Source of the DNA: an uncultured Algibacter sp.
GTDB taxonomy: Bacteria > Bacteroidota > Bacteroidia > Flavobacteriales > Flavobacteriaceae
Direction of reading: 5' to 3'
NCBI RefSeq assembly: GCF_947487575.1
Contig: NZ_CANKXG010000009.1
Span: 124,001-188,000, forward strand
DNA: 64,000 bases
This document shows positions 45,832-55,309 of this stretch, piece by piece. The notes below the pieces were generated by a model. It was not told where the DNA came from and did no database searches. It saw only the letters and a list, made by a program, of their open reading frames with translations. Numbering within the stretch: the stretch's first letter is position 1; each line of letters begins with the position of its first letter. Both the position numbers and the translations under genes were made by a program.

Positions 45832-45916
45832 TTATATATATTCCGCAGACTATTTTTGTAATTTTAAAAAATTACAATATTTCAAGCATTATTTTTAATT
45901 TACAAGGTATTAAAAC

Positions 45917-48361
45917 ATGAAGGTTTTAAAATTCGGAGGAACTTCAGTAGGTTCTTCAAAAAACATAAATAACGTCATCAATATTTTAGAAAACTATGGA
46001 AAAGAAGATTCTATAGCTTGCGTAGTTTCTGCAGTTGGTGGAATTACAGATAAATTATTGTTAGCGGGTAAACAAGCTCAAAATAAAGATAGGAGCTTTG
46101 TTGAAACATTTAACTTCATCAAAGAAAAACACTTTAGTATTATAAAAGAACTGAATCCTGAGAATAATGATTCCATTTTAGAGTATGCCGAAGAAAGGCA
46201 TAACAGTTTAAAAAACTTATTGGAAGGCATCTTTTTAATTAATGAGTTATCTCCAAAAACTTCTGATAAATTAGTGAGTTATGGCGAAAGATTATCATCT
46301 TTTATCATAGCAGGAACAATGAAAAATAGAGGTTTATCTGCAGATAGAAAGAACTCTCAAGAATTAGTAATTACAAACTCTAATTACACAAAAGCAGAGG
46401 TTGATTATAAAATTACAAACAAAAACATAAAAGATTATTTTAGCTCTACACCTCAAAACATCACCATTTTACCTGGTTTTGTAGCAAGTTCTAAAGCTGG
46501 TGAGCAGACAACACTTGGTCGAGGTGGTTCAGACTTTACTGCTGCTATTATTGCTGCTGCGCTAAATGTTAAACAACTTGAAATCTGGACAGATGTTAGT
46601 GGGATGTTTACAACTAATCCTAAATTGGTAAAACAAGCGTATCCAATTAGTAAAATTTCATATCAAGAAGCTATGGAATTATCGCATTTTGGAGCAAAAG
46701 TATTATATCCTCCAACGGTTCAGCCTGTACTTAGCTTAGGTATTCCTATTCATATTAAAAATACTTTAGAGCCTGATGCTGTTGGCACTGTGATTTCTAA
46801 TGAAGACATAAAATCTTCAAGTCCTGTTAAAGGAATTAGCAACATAAACAACATTGCTTTATTGACGCTTGAAGGCAGTGGAATGGTTGGTATTCCCGGG
46901 TTTTCAAAACGTTTGTTTGAAACCTTATCACAAGAGAAAATAAATGTGATAATGATAACGCAAGCATCATCAGAGCATTCTATTTGTTTGGGGATAGAAG
47001 ATAAAGAATCTGAGAACGCCAAAGATGCCATTGATGCTACTTTTGAAAATGAAATTGCCTTAGGTAAAATTGAACCTATCGTTATAGAAAAAGGGTTATC
47101 TATTATTGCTCTTGTTGGAGATAGTATGAAAAACCACCAAGGAATTAGTGGTAAAATGTTTAGTACTTTAGGTAGAAATAATATTAATATTAGAGCCATT
47201 GCTCAAGGTGCATCAGAGAAAAACATTACTGCTGTTATAGATGAAAAAGATGTAAAAAAGGCACTTAACACCTTGCACGAACAGTTTTTTGAATCTAAAA
47301 CAAAACAACTTAATGTATTTATTACTGGTGTTGGAAATGTTGGTGAACGTTTGGTTGAACAAATAAAACAGCAAAAGAAATATTTAAAAGAAAACCTAAA
47401 AATTAATCTACGAGTAGCTGGAATTTCAAATTCTAGAACTATGATTTTTGATGAATCTGGTTTAAATTTAAAAGATTGGAAAACGCAATTAGCTAATGGT
47501 GAAAAAGCATCATTACAAGGATTTTTAGAAAATGCAAAAGCATTAAACTTGCGTAATAGCATTTTTGTTGATGTTACTGCAAATGCAGATGTTGCAAACT
47601 TATATCCTCAATATTTAAAAGAAAGTATTGCTATTGTAGCGTGTAATAAAATTGCGTGTTCTAGCGATTATACCAATTATAAAGAATTAAAGAGGTTATC
47701 GTTAGCTTATAACGCACCATACCTTTTTGAAACGAATGTTGGTGCAGGTTTACCTGTAATTGACACATTGAGTAATTTGATTGCTTCTGGTGATAAAGTA
47801 AACTCAATTCAAGCGGTTTTATCTGGAAGTTTAAACTTTGTATTTAATAACTTTGATGATTCTACTAAGTTTTACGATGTTGTAAAACAAGCTGGCACTG
47901 AGGGTTATACTGAACCTGACCCAAGGATAGATTTAAGTGGTGTTGATGTAGCACGTAAAATATTAATTTTGGCAAGAGAAAGTGGTGTAGAAATGAATTT
48001 AGAAGATATTGAAAACACATCTTTCTTATCTGAAGCTGGGTTGAAAAGTGATACTGTTGATGATTTCTATCAAACATTAATTGAAGATGAAGCACATTAT
48101 CAAAGTTTATATGCTTCCGCGAAAGCGAACAATTGTCAATTAAAATATGTAGCAAAATTTGATAATGGAAAAGCAAGTGTAAGTTTACAGGAAATCCCAG
48201 AAGGACATCCTTTTTATAATTTAGAAGGAAGTGATAATATAGTCATGTTTTACACAGAACGTTACCCTAAACAGCCTATGATTATTAAAGGTGCTGGCGC
48301 TGGTGCAGATGTAACAGCTTCAGGATTATTTGCAGATATTATTAGACTTGGAAACGATTAA
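45917..48361 (+). CDS. thrA: Bifunctional aspartate kinase/homoserine dehydrogenase
   Basis: Protein of 814 aa catalysing the first and third steps of the aspartate pathway towards threonine. The kinase part (about 1-290) begins KVLKFGGTSVGSS and has TTLGRGGSDFTAA. Two ACT-type regulatory regions follow (about 310-455), the usual site of threonine feedback. The homoserine dehydrogenase part (about 465-814) begins VFITGVGNVGERL and has GSLNFVFNNF and GTEGYTEPDPRIDLSG. Length matches E. coli ThrA. It is first in thrABC, behind the leader ORF. Confidence 0.96.
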   Translation: MKVLKFGGTSVGSSKNINNVINILENYGKEDSIACVVSAVGGITDKLLLAGKQAQNKDRSFVETFNFIKEKHFSIIKELNPENNDSILEYAEERHNSLKNLLEGIFLINELSPKTSDKLVSYGERLSSFIIAGTMKNRGLSADRKNSQELVITNSNYTKAEVDYKITNKNIKDYFSSTPQNITILPGFVASSKAGEQTTLGRGGSDFTAAIIAAALNVKQLEIWTDVSGMFTTNPKLVKQAYPISKISYQEAMELSHFGAKVLYPPTVQPVLSLGIPIHIKNTLEPDAVGTVISNEDIKSSSPVKGISNINNIALLTLEGSGMVGIPGFSKRLFETLSQEKINVIMITQASSEHSICLGIEDKESENAKDAIDATFENEIALGKIEPIVIEKGLSIIALVGDSMKNHQGISGKMFSTLGRNNINIRAIAQGASEKNITAVIDEKDVKKALNTLHEQFFESKTKQLNVFITGVGNVGERLVEQIKQQKKYLKENLKINLRVAGISNSRTMIFDESGLNLKDWKTQLANGEKASLQGFLENAKALNLRNSIFVDVTANADVANLYPQYLKESIAIVACNKIACSSDYTNYKELKRLSLAYNAPYLFETNVGAGLPVIDTLSNLIASGDKVNSIQAVLSGSLNFVFNNFDDSTKFYDVVKQAGTEGYTEPDPRIDLSGVDVARKILILARESGVEMNLEDIENTSFLSEAGLKSDTVDDFYQTLIEDEAHYQSLYASAKANNCQLKYVAKFDNGKASVSLQEIPEGHPFYNLEGSDNIVMFYTERYPKQPMIIKGAGAGADVTASGLFADIIRLGND

Positions 48362-48444
48362 AAAAGACTGAGAGTAAAGAAGCAAGAATCAAGACACATA
48401 TTTTGTCTATTTTCTCTTCTCTATTTTCTTTTTCCTCAATAGAA

Positions 48445-49365
48445 ATGAACGAAATAAAAATATTTTCTCCAGCAACCGTAGCTAATGTAGCATGTGGTTT
48501 TGATGTTTTAGGCTTTTGCTTAGACAGTATTGGAGATGAAATGGTTATTAGAAAAACTGATAAAAAAGGAATTCATATTACCAAGATTAAAAATTTTGAT
48601 TTACCCTATGAAACTGAGTTAAATGTTGCTGGTGTTTCTGCCCTAGCCATGTATGATGCGCTTGATGTTGATTTTGGTTTTGAAATTGAAATTTATAAGA
48701 ACATCAAACCAGGAAGTGGTATAGGAAGTAGTGCTGCAAGTGCTGTTGGTAGTGTTTTTGGTATGAATGAACTTTTAGGAAGACCATTCAATAAAACACA
48801 ACTCACAGAATTCGCAATTAAAGGTGAAGCTTTAGCAAGTAAATGTGAACATGCTGACAACCTCGCTCCTGCCCTTTTTGGAGGCTTTACTTTAGTAAAA
48901 AGTGTTTCACCTTTAAAAATTTTAGAAATTCCTTCTCCTGATAATTTATATGCAACTATTATTCATCCGCAGATAGAAATTAAAACCTCTGAATCTAGAG
49001 CAGTGCTTCCCAAAGAAGTTGCTCTAAGTGATGCTATAGCGCAATGGGCAAATCTTGGAAGTTTAGTTCATGCACTACATACAAGCGACTATAATTTAAT
49101 CAGCGATTCATTAAAAGATGTTATTGTAGAACCTTACAGAAGCAAATTAATTCCACATTTTAATGACGTAAAGCAAGCTGTTTTAAATGCAGGAGCTTTA
49201 GGTGCTGGAATTTCTGGTTCTGGGCCTTCAATATTTTCATTAAGTATAGGACAAGAAACGGCAAACAAAGTTAAAGAGACTATGCAAAGTGTATATTCAA
49301 ATACTGGAATTGAATTTGATATACATGTTTCAAAAATTAACACTCAAGGTGTTAAGATTATATAA
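48445..49365 (+). CDS. thrB: Homoserine kinase
   Basis: GHMP-family kinase of 306 aa that phosphorylates homoserine. FSPATVANVACGFDVLG opens the protein, the ATP loop is KPGSGIGSSAASAVGSVFG, and the C-terminal GAGISGSGPSIFSL is the third GHMP motif. The ATG at 48445 was chosen over a TTG 42 nt upstream because the family starts with this segment. It follows thrA by 83 bp. Confidence 0.95.
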   Translation: MNEIKIFSPATVANVACGFDVLGFCLDSIGDEMVIRKTDKKGIHITKIKNFDLPYETELNVAGVSALAMYDALDVDFGFEIEIYKNIKPGSGIGSSAASAVGSVFGMNELLGRPFNKTQLTEFAIKGEALASKCEHADNLAPALFGGFTLVKSVSPLKILEIPSPDNLYATIIHPQIEIKTSESRAVLPKEVALSDAIAQWANLGSLVHALHTSDYNLISDSLKDVIVEPYRSKLIPHFNDVKQAVLNAGALGAGISGSGPSIFSLSIGQETANKVKETMQSVYSNTGIEFDIHVSKINTQGVKII

Positions 49366-49469
49366 ATTAAGTTTATGTCATTTCGACAATAGGAGAAATC
49401 ACATTATTTAGATAAAGACAAAGACATATTAATAAAACAGATTCCTGCCTTCGTAGGAATGACAAGAAA
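49366..49469. repeat. thrB-thrC spacer with two dispersed short repeats
   Basis: It contains GTCATTTCGAC...GGAGAAATCAC (from 49378) and TTCCTGCCTTCGTAGGAATG (49442-49461). The second has a diverged copy at 59459-59484 in front of yebC. Both words are of the kind scattered through flavobacterial intergenic DNA. Confidence 0.5.
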
Positions 49470-50765
49470 ATGAATTACTATTCACTAAACCATAAAGCAC
49501 CAAACACATCATTTAAAGATGCTGTTATAAAAGGATTAGCGCCAGATAAAGGCTTGTACTTTCCTGAAATTATTACACCATTACCACAATCATTTTGGGA
49601 TAATTTTGATAGTTTATCCTATTCTGATATTGCTTTTGAAGCAATCAAACAATTTGTATCTCCTGAAATTCCAGAAGCTATTTTAAAAACAATTGTTGAA
49701 GAAACCTTGTCTTTCGATTTTCCTGTGGTGAAGTTAAATGATAACATTTCTACTTTGGAATTATTTCACGGTCCAACTATGGCTTTTAAAGATGTTGGGG
49801 CGCGTTTTATGGCACGCTGTTTAGGTTATTTCAATAAAGACAACACTAATGAAGTTACTGTTTTAGTAGCAACTTCGGGAGATACTGGAGGTGCTGTGGC
49901 TAATGGGTTTTTAGGTGTTAAAGGTGTAAATGTTGTTATTCTTTATCCAAGTGGAAAGGTTAGCGACATTCAAGAAATGCAACTAACTACTTTAGGGCAA
50001 AACATTAAAGCGCTTGAGGTTAATGGTACTTTTGACGATTGTCAAGCCATGGTTAAAACTGCTTTCTTAGATGAAAGTTTAACTAGCAAAATGCAATTAA
50101 CTTCTGCTAACTCTATAAATGTAGCACGTTGGTTACCACAATTATTCTACTTTATGTTTGCTTACAAACAGTTACATAAAAAACACGATGATATTGTATT
50201 CTCTGTTCCAAGTGGGAATTTTGGTAATATTTGTGCAGGTATGATGGCTCAAAAACTAGGTTTACCTATTAAACATTTTGTAGCATCAAATAACGCTAAT
50301 AACGTTGTAACACGTTATTTGATTTCTCAGTTATACGAACCAAAACCATCGGTTCAAACCATTTCAAATGCTATGGATGTTGGAGCGCCAAGTAATTTTA
50401 TTCGTATTCAAGAAATCTATAAAAATGAGTTTGATGTTTTAAAAGGCAACCTATCATCGTATAGTTTCTCTGATGATGAAACACGTAATGCAATGTCAGA
50501 GATTTACGAGAACTACAATTACGTTGCAGACCCACATGGCGCTGTTGGTTATTTAGGTTGTAAATCGCATTTAAAAGAAAATCCTAATGCGCATTGTGTG
50601 TTTTTAGAAACGGCACATCCAACTAAATTTTTAGATGTGGTTGAAGAGGTAATTAAAGAAGAACAACCTTTACCTGAACAAATTCAATCTGTTATGGGTA
50701 GAGAGAAAGAATCTGTAGTGATTTCAGTTTATAATGATTTAAAACTGTATTTACTAGAAAAGTAA
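49470..50765 (+). CDS. thrC: Threonine synthase
   Basis: PLP enzyme of 431 aa that turns O-phosphohomoserine into threonine. The N-terminal domain starts MNYYSLNHKAPNTSFKDAV. The PLP lysine lies in HGPTMAFKDVGARFMAR, the phosphate-binding loop is VATSGDTGGAVANGF, and VPSGNFGNICAGMMA follows. It is of the E. coli-type (class I) length. It ends the thrABC operon. No clear terminator was found in the 110 bp that follow. Confidence 0.95.
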   Translation: MNYYSLNHKAPNTSFKDAVIKGLAPDKGLYFPEIITPLPQSFWDNFDSLSYSDIAFEAIKQFVSPEIPEAILKTIVEETLSFDFPVVKLNDNISTLELFHGPTMAFKDVGARFMARCLGYFNKDNTNEVTVLVATSGDTGGAVANGFLGVKGVNVVILYPSGKVSDIQEMQLTTLGQNIKALEVNGTFDDCQAMVKTAFLDESLTSKMQLTSANSINVARWLPQLFYFMFAYKQLHKKHDDIVFSVPSGNFGNICAGMMAQKLGLPIKHFVASNNANNVVTRYLISQLYEPKPSVQTISNAMDVGAPSNFIRIQEIYKNEFDVLKGNLSSYSFSDDETRNAMSEIYENYNYVADPHGAVGYLGCKSHLKENPNAHCVFLETAHPTKFLDVVEEVIKEEQPLPEQIQSVMGREKESVVISVYNDLKLYLLEK

Positions 50766-50875
50766 TATCCATTTTAATTAATAGGTTTGCTAATTTATGA
50801 GTGTCTTTAGCAGGATACCTCATGATGGTTTTGCATATTAATTTTTAGAAATTGGAAGCATAAAAATTAATAGCA

Positions 50876-51883
50876 ATGAAAAGAAATACTTTACAAACAA
50901 TATTCTTATTAATATTCTCAATCGTTAGTTTACAATTATTAGCACAAACAGCTACTTGTGACGGTACTTTACCTTTTGAAGAACAAAATGGATTATTAAC
51001 TATTGAAATGGAATCGGGTAATTTACCTACTGGTTCTAATTGGAAAACCGGAAGTGAAGCTGACCCAAACTTATCGGGCTCCACTATCAACTATATTTTT
51101 TGGGATGGTCCACAATCTTTTAATGCCTTAACCGGTGCTGCCATTACCTATAACATCAAAATAAATAACCCTGGCACATACAGGCTTGCATGGCGAGGAC
51201 GCATAGGTACCGGTACTTCTGGAGGAGAGCATAACGATGCTTGGTTACGTATAGTAGCTGATGATTTTTATGCCACCAAACAAAGTAGTGCGACATCCAC
51301 CTTAGCGGTTGAACCCAAACCGGATTGTAATAGTAATCCAAATAGAGATTGTCCAGTAGGCTCTAGTACTAATGGATATTTTAAAGCTTTCATGAATAGG
51401 CACCCCGTAAATCTTCCTGTAGAACAGCGTTGGGGCTTTGTAACAAATACAAATGATGGAGATTCTTTTAGATTTATATGGGCAACTTTCAATACCGCAG
51501 GCTTATATTCAGTTATTGTAGATGCAAGGTCTAGTTTCTTTTTTATGGACAAAATGGTACTACGTAGAACAGATGTATCTGATAGTACAGCATTTAATTT
51601 AACAAATAATGAATCGCCTTGTGCTACATTATCAGTTAATAAATTAAATAAAAATAGTGATGTAAAAATATTCCCAAATCCAACTAATGGAAAAGTTGAA
51701 ATTGATAACTTATTTTCAAATGGGAAATTATTTTTGAAAAATATACACGGTATTACTGTTCGCGAAGTAAACTATATTTCTTCAAAACATTCTATTGATA
51801 TTTCTGATTTACAAAGTGGTATTTATTTTATTTCTAACTCAGACGTCAACAATTATTTTGTAAAGAAAATTGTTAAATTTTAA
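50876..51883 (+). CDS. Type IX-secreted carbohydrate-binding-like protein
   Basis: Exported protein of 335 aa. A signal peptide (about 1-22, ending LQLLAQ) is followed by a beta-sandwich region (about 30-230), with MESGNLPTGSNWKTGSEADP and NPGTYRLAWRGRIGTG, resembling carbohydrate-binding modules fused to glycosidases. The C-terminal sorting domain (about 262-335) has VKIFPNPTNGKVEI and LQSGIYFIS and ends FVKKIVKF. No catalytic domain is seen. It probably binds a polysaccharide at the cell surface. It lies between thrC and gcvT as a separate unit. Confidence 0.78.
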   Translation: MKRNTLQTIFLLIFSIVSLQLLAQTATCDGTLPFEEQNGLLTIEMESGNLPTGSNWKTGSEADPNLSGSTINYIFWDGPQSFNALTGAAITYNIKINNPGTYRLAWRGRIGTGTSGGEHNDAWLRIVADDFYATKQSSATSTLAVEPKPDCNSNPNRDCPVGSSTNGYFKAFMNRHPVNLPVEQRWGFVTNTNDGDSFRFIWATFNTAGLYSVIVDARSSFFFMDKMVLRRTDVSDSTAFNLTNNESPCATLSVNKLNKNSDVKIFPNPTNGKVEIDNLFSNGKLFLKNIHGITVREVNYISSKHSIDISDLQSGIYFISNSDVNNYFVKKIVKF

Positions 51884-51920
51884 TCCTTTTATTTAGCAAC
51901 TGATTTTTTCTAATTAATCT

Positions 51921-51971
51921 ATCTTTCTTGAAATTTTCAATACTTTTGTTTTGAAAAATTTCAAGAAAGAT
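51921..51971 (+). promoter_or_regulatory. 16-bp inverted repeat bracketing the gcvT -7 box
   Basis: ATCTTTCTTGAAATTT (51921-51936) and its exact reverse complement (51956-51971) surround a 19-nt spacer that contains TACTTTTG (51941-51948). The right arm includes the first two bases of the gcvT ATG. It may be an operator, or an mRNA hairpin hiding the start codon if transcription comes from further upstream. Confidence 0.7.
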
Positions 51972-53052
51972 GAAGAACACAGCCTTAACTGAAACTCACA
52001 AAACGCTTGGAGCGAAAATGGTGCCTTTTGCTGGATACAACATGCCAGTACAATATGAAGGAGTAAACATAGAACATGAAACCGTTAGAAATACAGTTGG
52101 TGTTTTTGATGTATCTCATATGGGCGAGTTTTTGATTGAAGGCGAACATGCACTTGATTTAATACAAAAAGTATCGAGTAATGATGCTTCAAAATTAACT
52201 ATTGGGAAAGCGCAATACAGTTGCTTACCAAATGACAATAATGGTATTGTTGATGATTTAATTATTTATAAAATTAAAGAAGAAACATATTTATTAGTAG
52301 TTAATGCCAGTAACATTAAAAAAGATTGGGATTGGATTCAGTCTAAAAACGATGTCGGTGCTACTATGCGTGATTTGAGCGAAGATTACTCTTTATTGGC
52401 TATACAAGGACCTAAAGCTATTGAAGCCATGCAAAGTATAACAAGTTATGATTTATCTGAAATTAAATTCTATAATTTTGTTGTTGCAGATTTTGCAGGT
52501 ATCGAGCATGTAATAATTTCTGCAACAGGGTATACAGGCAGTGGTGGTTTTGAAATTTATTGTAAAAACTCTGAAGTAAAACAAATTTGGGATAAAGTTT
52601 TAGAAGCTGGAGCAAATTTTGGTATCAAACCAATTGGTCTTGCAGCCCGTGATACTTTACGTTTAGAAATGGGGTATTGTCTTTATGGAAATGATATAGA
52701 TGACACCACCTCACCTATTGAAGCTGGATTAGGTTGGATAACAAAGTTTACAAAAAATTTCACAAATTCCGAAGCTTTAAAAGCTGAAAAAGAGCGTGGA
52801 TCTGAACGTAAACTTATTGCTTTTGAGTTGGATGATCGCGGAATTCCTCGACAGGGTTATGATATTGTTGATGGTAATGGAAAAACAATTGGTACTGTAA
52901 CATCAGGAACCATGTCACCATCTTTAAGTAAAGGTATTGGCTTAGGATATGTGCCGACTATTTTTGCTGATGTGAATAGTAAAATAAATATTCAAATTCG
53001 TAAAAAAACTATTCCTGCTACAGTAGTAAAATTGCCATTTTATAAAAACTAG
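51970..53052 (+). CDS. gcvT: Glycine cleavage system T protein (aminomethyltransferase)
   Basis: Tetrahydrofolate-dependent enzyme of 360 aa that releases ammonia and forms 5,10-methylene-THF from the aminomethyl-H protein. It begins [30 protein letters not shown] and the C-terminal [20 protein letters not shown] are family signatures, and Asp in DVSHMGE is near the folate site. Full length. gcvH and gcvP are not adjacent, as is common in Bacteroidota. An inverted repeat covers its promoter and start. Confidence 0.95.
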   Translation: MKNTALTETHKTLGAKMVPFAGYNMPVQYEGVNIEHETVRNTVGVFDVSHMGEFLIEGEHALDLIQKVSSNDASKLTIGKAQYSCLPNDNNGIVDDLIIYKIKEETYLLVVNASNIKKDWDWIQSKNDVGATMRDLSEDYSLLAIQGPKAIEAMQSITSYDLSEIKFYNFVVADFAGIEHVIISATGYTGSGGFEIYCKNSEVKQIWDKVLEAGANFGIKPIGLAARDTLRLEMGYCLYGNDIDDTTSPIEAGLGWITKFTKNFTNSEALKAEKERGSERKLIAFELDDRGIPRQGYDIVDGNGKTIGTVTSGTMSPSLSKGIGLGYVPTIFADVNSKINIQIRKKTIPATVVKLPFYKN

Positions 53053-53064
53053 TTTACTTTAAAT

Positions 53065-53913
53065 TTGAAGATGAAAGTGAGGGGGAAGAAAGCTAGTAAA
53101 CATAAAGTGTTAATTCTAGGAGCTAGTGGCTTTTTAGGAAGTGCTATTTATAAAGAACTCTGCTCCTACTTTCGAACATTCGGAACCTACAATACGTCTA
53201 ACAAAGCTTTAGAAAAAAATAATCATTTTTTTCAATATAATATTGAAGAAGATGATATTTATGAAATTCTAGAAATTGTAAAACCCACAATTATTATTTC
53301 TTCATTACGAGGCGATTTTTCTAAACAAGTTTTAATACATCAACATTTAATAGAATATGTATTTAAAAACAAAGTAAAAATACTATTCATTTCCTCAGCA
53401 AATGTTTTTGATGCTTACATAAAGTATCCTAGTTACGAACAAGACAAAACTTATAGTAATAGTATATATGGGCATTTTAAAATAAAAATTGAAAACATGT
53501 TGTTGCGTTTACCAAAAATGCAAGTCGCAATTTTAAGGCTTCCTATGGTTTTTGGTTCTCAGTCACCTAGAATACAAGAAATTATTCAGTTTTCGAAAGA
53601 CAATGAACCTATCGAAGTGTTTCCTAATCTCATAATGAATGTTACTAATGATTATAAAGTGACACAACAGATTCATTACATCATCAACAGAAATAAATAC
53701 GGAATCTTCCACTTAGGAAGTAATGATTTGGTACATCATGAAGATTTCATCAAAGAAATTATCGATTCATTAGAATTAAAAAACGCACCTATTTACAAAC
53801 GTGTATATACTACAAATGATGATCGCTATTTGGCAGTTTTACCAAAATTCAATACACTTCCTAAACATCTTCAAATAAAGAGTGATGACATTTTAACTGA
53901 ATTAAAAATATAA
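53065..53913 (+). CDS. NAD-dependent epimerase/RmlD-like reductase
   Basis: Extended SDR protein of 282 aa. KVLILGASGFLGSAIYKEL is the Rossmann motif, an SS-N motif is in LFISSANVFDAY, and YGHFK supplies the catalytic Tyr-x3-Lys. It resembles dTDP-4-dehydrorhamnose reductase or UDP-sugar epimerases, but the substrate is unknown. The first ten residues are very basic. It starts 12 bp after gcvT and 46 bp before phhB, so it may be co-transcribed, with no obvious pathway link. Confidence 0.82.
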   Translation: MKMKVRGKKASKHKVLILGASGFLGSAIYKELCSYFRTFGTYNTSNKALEKNNHFFQYNIEEDDIYEILEIVKPTIIISSLRGDFSKQVLIHQHLIEYVFKNKVKILFISSANVFDAYIKYPSYEQDKTYSNSIYGHFKIKIENMLLRLPKMQVAILRLPMVFGSQSPRIQEIIQFSKDNEPIEVFPNLIMNVTNDYKVTQQIHYIINRNKYGIFHLGSNDLVHHEDFIKEIIDSLELKNAPIYKRVYTTNDDRYLAVLPKFNTLPKHLQIKSDDILTELKI

Positions 53914-53959
53914 TTGGCTTTCATATAGTAAATCGCTAAATTTTAAAAAAAAATAAATT

Positions 53960-54247
53960 ATGATTAAGCTTTCAGAACAAGACATAGAAGCAAAATTATT
54001 ACGATTCCCAGATTGGGAATATTATGATAATGCCATACACGGCGAGTTTGAATTTGAAAATTTTAAAGATTGTTTTAGTGCGATGAGTAGAATTGCTTTT
54101 GAGTGCGAAGCCTTAAATCATCATCCAGATTGGAGCAATGTTTATAACGTACTTACAATTTCACTTTCAACTCACGATGCTGGTGGGGTTACAAACAAAG
54201 ACTTTAAATTAGCTGAAGCCATTGAAAATATTGTTGAGCCAGAATAA
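53960..54247 (+). CDS. phhB: 4a-hydroxytetrahydrobiopterin dehydratase
   Basis: Pterin-4a-carbinolamine dehydratase of 95 aa, recycling the cofactor of aromatic amino-acid hydroxylases. The active-site region CEALNHHPDWSNVYNVLT and the THDAGGVTNKD segment are intact. It is the complete copy; a truncated copy (59130-59393) lies 5 kb away beyond the LytRS/receptor block. It follows the epimerase-like gene. Confidence 0.93.
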   Translation: MIKLSEQDIEAKLLRFPDWEYYDNAIHGEFEFENFKDCFSAMSRIAFECEALNHHPDWSNVYNVLTISLSTHDAGGVTNKDFKLAEAIENIVEPE

Positions 54248-54276
54248 TGATTTCTTTCTTGTTAGTAGATTTTTAA

Positions 54277-54462
54277 ATATGTGAGTAGCCATTTCAACCA
54301 ATCTGATGACAGTTTAGGCACATCGAGTTAGGTAGTTTTATATTCGACTACACCTTAGTTTTAAAATTAAAGGTGCCGATTTAGAAGAACTGAAATTGGA
54401 GCTTATCGATTTTGTGTGTTAAGGATGATTTACAAAACGTATATCACACCATGCAAGAATAG
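54277..54462 (+). pseudogene. Remnant of a yebC paralogue, fragment 1
   Basis: Translated in the yebC-like frame, it reads SSHFNQSDDSLGTSS, stop, and VVLY. This aligns with RSYFNKCDGSLGTSGSVVF of intact YebC. After a frameshift, GADLEELKLELIDF matches GLDPEEIELEFIDF, and after a deletion, DDLQNVYHTMQE plus stop matches the YebC end. Several stops and indels make it non-functional. It sits between phhB and the LytR gene. Confidence 0.8.
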
Positions 54463-54565
54463 TTCAAGGTAAATCATTTAGTTTAACCATTCAACCGTAT
54501 TAATACTGCTTAAGAAAAACATATAATAGATACTACAAGAGTAACATTTAAAGTAATGATTTAAG

Positions 54566-55297
54566 TTACGGAGTATATTTTCCTAAAACCTTATGTATAA
54601 AACTTCTGTAGCTTCCTCCAATAGGGAGTTTCCTATCTTCAATCTCAATAGTACTCGAAGTATAGGCTTGAATTTTATCTTTAGCGACAATAAAGCTCCT
54701 ATGTATTCTAATAAATTTTTGTGTAGGAAGCTTCTTTTCTAAATAACTTATTTTTAAATAAGTAACCACCTGCCTATCATCAAGAATAATTTTTACATAA
54801 TCGCCAATACTTTCTATAAAGTTAATATCACTAAGCTGGATTTTCTGCATTTTCTTTGCCGTTCTAACATATATATAACTATTATTATAAGCATTAAATT
54901 CATTAATCAAATTTTGCGATGGCATAAAGTTTTGACTAATATCATTTTGAAACACTTTACTAACTGCCTTGAAAAAGCGTTCAAAAGCAATTGGTTTTAA
55001 TAGATAATCCACAACATCCAGTTCAAAACCTTCTATTGCATACTCTCGATAAGCCGTGGTAAGAATAATACGAAACGGTTTCTTTAATGCCTTAATAAAT
55101 TCTATCCCCGTTATACCAGGCATCTGAATATCTAAAAAGATTAAATCAATTGGTTGAGAGTTAATGATATTGAGAGCCTCCATGGCATTTCTGCAACTCC
55201 CTTTAAGTTCAATCCCGTCAATTTTTAATATATATCTTTCTAGTACTTTTGCTGCGGGAGCTTCATCTTCAATTATAAGGCATTTTAAAGTATTCAT
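54566..55297 (-). CDS. LytTR-family response regulator
   Basis: Regulator of 243 aa. The receiver domain (about 1-115) has the acidic pair Glu10/Asp11, phospho-acceptor Asp56 (DLIFLDIQMPG) and Lys in DYLLKPIAFERF. The LytTR DNA-binding domain (about 140-243) has IYVRTAKKMQKIQLSDINFI and IRIHRSFIV. It starts 12 bp after the LytS-like kinase, its presumed partner. The divergent TonB-type receptor gene is the likely target, which is an inference from position. Confidence 0.93.
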   Translation of the reverse strand: MNTLKCLIIEDEAPAAKVLERYILKIDGIELKGSCRNAMEALNIINSQPIDLIFLDIQMPGITGIEFIKALKKPFRIILTTAYREYAIEGFELDVVDYLLKPIAFERFFKAVSKVFQNDISQNFMPSQNLINEFNAYNNSYIYVRTAKKMQKIQLSDINFIESIGDYVKIILDDRQVVTYLKISYLEKKLPTQKFIRIHRSFIVAKDKIQAYTSSTIEIEDRKLPIGGSYRSFIHKVLGKYTP

Positions 55298-55309
55298 TTT
55301 AATATAAAT

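Noticed and set aside
46750-48176. Minus-strand frames of 100-150 codons inside thrA
   Set aside because: They are antisense to a clearly real gene, with hydrophobic, biased composition typical of shadow frames.
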